DNA of 10,158 nt from Betaproteobacteria bacterium (GTDB taxonomy: Bacteria; Pseudomonadota; Gammaproteobacteria; Burkholderiales; SG8-41): contig JAOUIN010000069.1 in NCBI GenBank assembly GCA_029883965.1, positions 1 through 10,158 on the forward strand, read 5' to 3'. Made by a program: the position numbers and the translations under genes. Shown one piece after another: positions 6,077 to 10,158 of the stretch; position 1 is the stretch's first letter, and each line of letters opens with the position of its first letter. The notes under the pieces were generated by a model, which was not told the origin of the DNA, ran no database searches, and saw nothing but the letters and a program-made list of their open reading frames with translations.

Positions 6077-7405
6077 TCAAAGTCCGTAGGCTATGCGTAT
6101 CAGGGTCAGAGGATGCTGTTTTTGCGCCTCGCCCCCGCCGATACCCTGTTGAATATGGCGCCCGGCAATCGCGCAGTCGGAACTGATGTAATCCGGATTC
6201 GAATCACTCATCAGCCGGAACACCGGACGGCCAATTTTCATAGATTGTTCGAAAAATTCGCTTTTTACACCCCAGGTACCATCGTGGCCGGCACATCGCT
6301 CAACCGTGGTCACCGTAGTCTGCGGGATCATTTCCAGCAATTCGCGCGTCTTTTGACCCATGTTCTGCACACGCAGATGGCAGGGCACATGATAGGAAAC
6401 CTTGCCCAGCGGCTGCTTGAATTCATTTTTCAGCAGCCCGTCCTTGTGCCGCGACACCAGATATTCGAACGGGTCATACATCGCTTCAGCCACCGCTGCG
6501 ACGTCCGCATCATCCGGAAACATCAGCGGCAGTTCCTGCTTGAACATCAACGTACAAGACGGCACTGCCGTAAGAATCGCGTAGCCTTCGCGCGCGAGGT
6601 TCGCCAGGACCGGAATATTCAGATCCTTATTCCGCGCCACCGCCGCAAGGTCACCCAGTTCAAGCTTGGGCATTCCGCAACAGGCCTCCTTGGCAACCAC
6701 GATTGACGGAATCTCGTTGTGCGCGAGGATTTTCAGCAAGTCGTGGCCGATGCCCGGTTCGTTGTAATTCACATAACACGTCGAAAACACCGCGACCTTG
6801 CCCGGCGTGGTCTTGCCGTCCTTGACCTCGAACGAGTCGTCCGGCCTGGCAGTGGAGCGAAATTTGGCACTGTCGTACTCGGGCAGAACACGATCCTTGT
6901 GTATGCCGAGCATGCCGTCCATCAGGCTGCGCACCGGCGCGGCCTTGTTGGCGGCATTGACCATCTGCACTACCACCGGGATTGAAGCCAGCTTACCCAA
7001 TGCGTCGGTACTCGACAAAAGTTTGTCGCGAAAACTGACTTCGCCCTTGCGGAACTTGACCGCCTTGGCACGCAGCATCAGATGCGGAAAATCAACGTTC
7101 CATTCATGCGGCGGCACGTAAGGACACTTGGTCATGTAACACATGTCGCACAGGTAACACTGATCGACCACTTCCCGGTATTTCTCTTTGGGAATGCCGT
7201 CGACTTCCAGGGTCGGGCTCTCGTCGACCAGATCAAACAATTTTGGAAACGCGGTGCACAGGTTTACGCAGCGACGACAACCATGGCAGATGTCGAAAAC
7301 CCGCTCGAGCTCCTCGTTGAGCTTGTTTTCATCATAGAAATCTGCCGACTTCCAATTGAGCGGATGCCGGGTCGGGGCCTCGAGACTGCCTTCACGTGTG
7401 GTCAT
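6077..7405 (-). CDS. GlpC/HdrD-like protein with two 4Fe-4S sites and two CCG-type domains
   Basis: This is a 442-residue soluble electron-transfer protein. Two ferredoxin-type 4Fe-4S motifs occur near the N-terminus: C40-x2-C43-x2-C46-x3-C50 and C83-x2-C86-x2-C89-x4-C94. The first CCG-type domain has STCYVNYN (C210), ACCGMP (C242, C243) and PSCTLM (C284). The second has HVPCHLR (C342), RCAGHDGTWG (C371) and SDCAIAG (C411), so it has CAG where CCG is typical and lacks the final CxxC. The overall plan is like GlpC of anaerobic glycerol-3-phosphate dehydrogenase and HdrD of heterodisulfide reductase, but glpA and glpB are absent and the neighbours are a rubrerythrin and DUF3501. A role passing electrons to or from the rubrerythrin is inferred. 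No strong ribosome binding site precedes the ATG, which lies 44 nt after a hairpin. Confidence 0.9.
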   Translation of the reverse strand: MTTREGSLEAPTRHPLNWKSADFYDENKLNEELERVFDICHGCRRCVNLCTAFPKLFDLVDESPTLEVDGIPKEKYREVVDQCYLCDMCYMTKCPYVPPHEWNVDFPHLMLRAKAVKFRKGEVSFRDKLLSSTDALGKLASIPVVVQMVNAANKAAPVRSLMDGMLGIHKDRVLPEYDSAKFRSTARPDDSFEVKDGKTTPGKVAVFSTCYVNYNEPGIGHDLLKILAHNEIPSIVVAKEACCGMPKLELGDLAAVARNKDLNIPVLANLAREGYAILTAVPSCTLMFKQELPLMFPDDADVAAVAEAMYDPFEYLVSRHKDGLLKNEFKQPLGKVSYHVPCHLRVQNMGQKTRELLEMIPQTTVTTVERCAGHDGTWGVKSEFFEQSMKIGRPVFRLMSDSNPDYISSDCAIAGRHIQQGIGGGEAQKQHPLTLIRIAYGL

Positions 7406-7449
7406 AGCGCATGAATACCGGTAAGTTGAAACAAATATGCCTCGAAAGA

Positions 7450-7476
7450 GAAAGAGGCGCGATATGCGCCTCTTTC
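7450..7476 (-). terminator. Hairpin between rubrerythrin and the Fe-S protein gene, probable attenuator
   Basis: The perfect 11-bp arms GAAAGAGGCGC and GCGCCTCTTTC surround a 5-nt loop. On the minus strand the stem is followed by TCTTTCG, a short U-rich tail. It lies 22 nt after the rubrerythrin stop and 44 nt before the start of the Fe-S protein gene. It probably ends most transcripts after the rubrerythrin, or protects that part of the mRNA, so the rubrerythrin should be made in excess over the downstream proteins. Confidence 0.75.
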
Positions 7477-7498
7477 CGGTAACGACATACCGCCGATA

Positions 7499-7918
7499 TC
7501 AGTCAGACAGTGCGTCCAGAGCCTTCTGGAACCTGTTGGCGTGCGAACGCTCCGCTTTCGCCAGCGTCTCGAACCAGTCGGCGATTTCACCGAAACCTTC
7601 GTCGCGTGCAGCCTTGGCCATGCCCGGATACATATCGGTGTATTCATGGGTTTCGCCTGCGATCGCGGCCTTCAGATTGTCACGAGTGCGGCCAATCGGC
7701 AGATCGGTAGCGGGATCGCCACAGGCTTCCATGTACTCGAGATGTCCGTGCGCGTGTCCGGTTTCCCCTTCGGCAGTCGAACGAAAAACGGCCGCAACGT
7801 CATTCTGGCCTTCAACATCCGCTTTCGCTGCGAAATAAAGATAACGTCGATTTGCTTGCGATTCCCCAGCGAAAGCCGCTTTCAGATTTCCGTGGGTCTT
7901 TGAATTCTTGAGTTGCAT
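7499..7918 (-). CDS. Rubrerythrin-family diiron protein lacking a rubredoxin domain
   Basis: This 139-residue four-helix-bundle protein belongs to the ferritin-like superfamily; family members reduce hydrogen peroxide at a diiron site in the cytoplasm. The expected ligands are all present: E19 (AGESQANRRY), E52 and H55 (EGETGHAHGH), E89 and E92 (AGETHEY), and E123 and H126 (KAERSHANRF). This spacing closely parallels classical rubrerythrin. The C-terminal rubredoxin domain with its CxxC pairs is missing: the chain ends soon after the last ligand and holds a single cysteine (C66). Electrons must therefore come from a separate carrier, and the Fe-S protein encoded next is a natural candidate (inference). 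AAAGGAG precedes the ATG. It is the first gene of the presumed operon. Confidence 0.93.
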   Translation of the reverse strand: MQLKNSKTHGNLKAAFAGESQANRRYLYFAAKADVEGQNDVAAVFRSTAEGETGHAHGHLEYMEACGDPATDLPIGRTRDNLKAAIAGETHEYTDMYPGMAKAARDEGFGEIADWFETLAKAERSHANRFQKALDALSD

Positions 7919-7999
7919 AAAAACTCCTTTATAAACAACTGGTTACATTAGTCCGGTGAGCACAGCCGATAAACTCGGCAAACTACGCCGCACAGATAT

Positions 8000-8014
8000 T
8001 TAGACTTGCTCTAA
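8000..8014. promoter_or_regulatory. Inverted repeat TTAGA-N5-TCTAA upstream of the rubrerythrin gene
   Basis: The perfect 5-bp arms TTAGA and TCTAA flank CTTGC, about 82 nt upstream of the rubrerythrin start codon. CAGAT (7993-7997) and ATCTG (8014-8018) nearly extend the symmetry outwards, off by a few bases. The position in the 182-nt gap suits an operator for a redox-responsive regulator, but I cannot assign it to a known binding motif. No convincing -35/-10 pair could be placed with it; TAATGT closer to the gene is only a weak -10 candidate. Confidence 0.4.
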
Positions 8015-8100
8015 TCTGTTAATGGAGTTTAAATCGAAGGGCTCGATGCAGTCAACTCCAGATGCCCGATCCGCCTGCGATCCGCAACGTCAGGCCGTTT

Positions 8101-8694
8101 TCAGCGCCCAAGGGTCGCTTCGATATCCGCAAACGTACGCGCAACCGCGTCCGTTGTAATGGCTACACCCAGCTGGCGCGCAATCTGAGTCGCCGAAAAG
8201 ATGCCGCAAACCCGCTGCCCGCGCTTCGCGTCCCGATCAACGACCAGAGTATGCTGCCGTCCGGCTGCTTTCAGCGTCGCCACAATGTGCCCGACAGTAG
8301 ACGCACCAACTTCCCGCATTTCCAGCACCTGCAGAGCGGAGTGCGGCGTCATGATATCCCGCACCAGAATCTCGCTGCGGGCCACACCACGTTGCACCGC
8401 CGCCTGCACCGGCTTTTCGCCGAGCACGTCATTTGCAGTAATCACGCCGTGTACCTTGCGGTTCTGATCAACCACCAGTAGCAGGCGCACACCGCGTTGA
8501 ATCATCCTGCGATGTGCCTCGTCAACAGAATCCCCGGCGAGGATGATCACCGCGGTCACTCTCGTGAGATCCGTCATCACCTCCACGGCGGGGCTGTCAA
8601 CCCGCACCCGCTCGGGTACGGGTTGAGTCGGCTGCGCATAACCTGCGTCGACGTCGAGTGCGATGGGGTTGATTGCCGCATAGTTGCGCGCCAT
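8101..8694 (-). CDS. CBS domain pair protein
   Basis: This 197-residue protein consists of a short leader (1-36) and two CBS motifs. The first spans about 37-92 (EVMTDLTRVTAVIILAGDSV to GVITANDVLG), and the second about 111-176 (VRDIMTPHSALQVLEMREVG to GIFSATQIARQLG). CBS pairs bind adenine nucleotides or related ligands and usually act as regulatory modules. No catalytic, transporter or DNA-binding domain is attached, so the target is unknown. The N-terminal 36 residues and the segment EKPVQAAVQRGVARSE between the motifs are not recognised. AGGAG lies 6 nt before the ATG. The gene is 182 nt upstream of the rubrerythrin and on the same strand; the gap and the inverted repeat suggest separate transcription. 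Confidence 0.88.
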   Translation of the reverse strand: MARNYAAINPIALDVDAGYAQPTQPVPERVRVDSPAVEVMTDLTRVTAVIILAGDSVDEAHRRMIQRGVRLLLVVDQNRKVHGVITANDVLGEKPVQAAVQRGVARSEILVRDIMTPHSALQVLEMREVGASTVGHIVATLKAAGRQHTLVVDRDAKRGQRVCGIFSATQIARQLGVAITTDAVARTFADIEATLGR

Positions 8695-8724
8695 GAAGAT
8701 CTCCTGTGATCGATAGAGAACCTT

Positions 8725-8744
8725 GGCTGGCCGAGCGGCCAGCT
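8725..8744 (-). terminator. Hairpin between rppH and the CBS gene
   Basis: The arms GCTGGCC (8726-8732) and GGCCAGC (8737-8743) surround GAGC, with one further G-T wobble pair outside. On the minus strand the stem is followed by CAAGGTTCTCTATCG, which is not a real U-tract. It lies after the rppH stop and 31 nt before the CBS start, so it may weakly terminate rppH or affect the CBS mRNA leader. Confidence 0.4.
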
Positions 8745-8781
8745 ACCACAACCCGGCCGCAGTCAGGTTCTGAATCCCATC

Positions 8782-9321
8782 TTACTCGGAACCGATTACA
8801 TGCGGTGCGCCACCAGCTCGCGTGTGGCGCCGCGGTCCGGGCTCGACCCGCCGGGCCAGAAACCGCGCAAGTTCATTTAGCGCCTGTTCATAGACCGCCC
8901 GCTTGAATTCGATGACGTCCTGAGTCGGCGCCCAATACTCATGCCAGCGCCAGGCATCAAATTCGGGTTTTTCCGATGCGCGCAGACAGACATCGCAGTC
9001 GCGCCCGACCAACCGCAGCAAAAACCAGATCTGCTTCTGCCCCCGGTAATTGCCACGCCATTCGCGCCGCAGCCAACGCTCCGGTACCTCGTAGCGCAGC
9101 CAGTCCCGGGTGCGCCCGAGCACCTGAACATGCTCAGGTTTCAGCCCGACTTCTTCGTGAAGTTCACGGTACATTGCAGCTTCGGGGCGTTCACCGCCCT
9201 TGATGCCGCCTTGCGGAAACTGCCACGAATGCTCGCGTACCCGCTTACCCCAGAAAACCTCGTTTTTGCAATTGCATAAAACGATTCCAACGTTGGGGCG
9301 ATAGCCATCTCTGTCGATCAT
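8782..9321 (-). CDS. rppH: RNA pyrophosphohydrolase (Nudix hydrolase)
   Basis: This 179-residue enzyme removes pyrophosphate from the 5' triphosphate end of mRNA, which exposes it to RNase E-dependent decay. The start MIDRDGYRPNVGIVLCN is typical of RppH. HSWQFPQGGI precedes the Nudix box GGIKGG-E-RPEAAMY-REL-HEEVGL, which has all GX5EX7REUXEEXGU positions. GQKQIWFLLRLVG and PEFDAWRWHEYWAP also match the family. The C-terminal tail (from about residue 158) is basic and variable, as in homologues. An ATG two codons upstream (9327) is possible; the ATG at 9321 is preferred because it gives the conserved MID start, with GGGG 6 nt before it. Confidence 0.96.
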   Translation of the reverse strand: MIDRDGYRPNVGIVLCNCKNEVFWGKRVREHSWQFPQGGIKGGERPEAAMYRELHEEVGLKPEHVQVLGRTRDWLRYEVPERWLRREWRGNYRGQKQIWFLLRLVGRDCDVCLRASEKPEFDAWRWHEYWAPTQDVIEFKRAVYEQALNELARFLARRVEPGPRRHTRAGGAPHVIGSE

Positions 9322-9404
9322 GGTCATCCCCGGATCTGTTGATCATATGAGGGGGATTTTTTCACAATTCCCAGAGCATTGAAAGCCCGGTAATGGGGCC
9401 GATT

Positions 9405-10158
9405 TCACGGGTAGAGACAAGCACCGTCGCAACGGTTCATTGCCTTAAGTCCTTCGACGAACAGCGGGAATTCCATGTCGAAACGCTGATGGAGTTCGGC
9501 GGCGCGCTGATCCAGTGCCTCCCAGCGCAGAGGGCCCGGCGGATCGCGGAATGCAAACACAATGATATTGCCCGGCTTCCGTGCCGCCAGGCAAAGGGTG
9601 CTGTCAGGAAATACGCTTTCAATGCGCTTGAGCATGTCCTGAAATTGCCGGTCACCGCCCCACAAATTGACCACCAGCACCCCGCCGGGTGTGAGGCGTG
9701 AGCGGCAGCCCGCATAAAACTCCCGCGTAGCCAGTTCCGCTACATGGGATTCAGCGTCGTAACCATCCACCATGATCAGGTCCGCGGCAGCGCCTGCCTG
9801 CGTCATGTATTCCGCGCCGTCTCCAACCGAAATACGAAACCGCTCATCATCCTCGGGCACGAGAAAACATTGCCGGGCAATTGCCACTACCTTGGGGTCG
9901 ATCTCCAGCACACGAATCCGGGTTTCCGGAAAACGGTGATACACGAATTTCGCCACCGATCCGCCGCCCAGCCCGACCATTAGCACCGTGCGCGGCTCGG
10001 GATTGAACAGCAAACAGCCCATCATTGACCGCGTGTATGACAACTCCAGATCATTCGGCCGCGAAATGCGCATGGCGCTCTGCACCGTATCGCTGCCGAT
10101 ATGAAGCGAACGCACGCCGAACTTTTCACTGACATACACCGTCTGGGCGTCCTCCGCA
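9405..10158 (-). CDS. Spermidine-synthase-like protein (Rossmann methyltransferase fold), N-terminus cut by right edge
   Basis: The frame is open from the stop at 9405 through the window edge; the start codon lies beyond it. A GTG at 10139 is in frame, but residues before it (AEDAQT) still look coding. Visible blocks are VRSLHIGSDTVQSAMR, then LELSYTRSMMGCLLFNP, the nucleotide-binding loop VLMVGLGGGSVAKF, the acidic loop RVLEIDPKVV, and VGDGAEYM followed by DLIMVDGYDAESH. This is the architecture of spermine/spermidine synthase-like proteins, which bind decarboxylated S-adenosylmethionine. The catalytic-loop region reads VDGYDA rather than the VDSTDP-type sequence of true SpeE, so polyamine synthesis is not certain; the group is large and its substrates are mostly unknown. 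It precedes rppH by 83 nt. Confidence 0.85.
   Translation of the reverse strand, partial: AEDAQTVYVSEKFGVRSLHIGSDTVQSAMRISRPNDLELSYTRSMMGCLLFNPEPRTVLMVGLGGGSVAKFVYHRFPETRIRVLEIDPKVVAIARQCFLVPEDDERFRISVGDGAEYMTQAGAAADLIMVDGYDAESHVAELATREFYAGCRSRLTPGGVLVVNLWGGDRQFQDMLKRIESVFPDSTLCLAARKPGNIIVFAFRDPPGPLRWEALDQRAAELHQRFDMEFPLFVEGLKAMNRCDGACLYP

Noticed and set aside
5427..6706. Two long plus-strand open frames (212 and 214 codons) overlapping by 4 nt
   Set aside because: They are antisense to DUF3501 and the Fe-S protein gene, whose products are recognisable families. Their products are His/Arg-rich and match nothing I know, and GC-rich antisense frames are often open.
6077..7405. Anaerobic glycerol-3-phosphate dehydrogenase subunit C (glpC)
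   Set aside because: The domain plan is GlpC-like, but no glpA or glpB neighbours are present, the second CCG domain differs, and the gene pairs with rubrerythrin and DUF3501, so the glpC symbol would mislead.
8041..8100. Terminator after the CBS gene
   Set aside because: Only a short direct repeat (GCGGATCG twice on the minus strand) is present, with no stable stem followed by U residues.

Overview
The window is GC-rich, gap-poor chromosomal DNA from a gammaproteobacterium, or a close relative near the gamma/beta border. The evidence is the content and order of the genes: a PilS-type kinase next to a PP0621-type protein, ispB divergent from rplU-rpmA-obg-proB, a CNP1-like protein and RppH. 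All proteins look intact, and I see no insertion sequence, phage gene, integrase or CRISPR array. Most of the window is core genome.

Left part (1-1809), all on the minus strand: the 5' end of a pilS-like sensor kinase gene runs off the left edge, preceded in its operon by a small PP0621-type membrane-anchored zinc-ribbon-like protein. Further upstream are a tRNA-Pro(CGG) and ispB, the polyprenyl diphosphate synthase that makes the quinone side chain. A perfect hairpin lies between ispB and the tRNA. Centre-left (1810-4854), plus strand: a near-consensus sigma-70 promoter drives rplU (L21) and rpmA (L27). A strong hairpin plus U-tract follows, and then obg and proB, which overlap by 4 nt. The obg start lies only 13 nt after the U-tract, so expression of obg-proB probably depends on read-through.

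Centre-right (4885-8694), minus strand: a CBS-pair protein, then a rubrerythrin without a rubredoxin domain, a GlpC/HdrD-like protein with two 4Fe-4S sites and two CCG-type domains, a DUF3501 protein, and a secreted CNP1-like protein. The rubrerythrin, Fe-S protein and DUF3501 look like one operon, with an internal hairpin after the rubrerythrin and a small inverted repeat upstream of it. This is the most interesting part of the window. The gene trio is a recurring neighbourhood, but the reaction it carries out is not established to my knowledge. A plausible reading is a peroxide or redox-stress module in which the Fe-S protein supplies electrons to the diiron protein.

Right end (8782-10158), minus strand: rppH, which starts mRNA decay by removing 5' pyrophosphate, and a spermidine-synthase-like methyltransferase-fold protein cut by the right edge. 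I found no clearly new defence or mobile system. The candidates for a second look are the redox operon, its regulatory sites, and the read-through architectures at obg and the tRNA.
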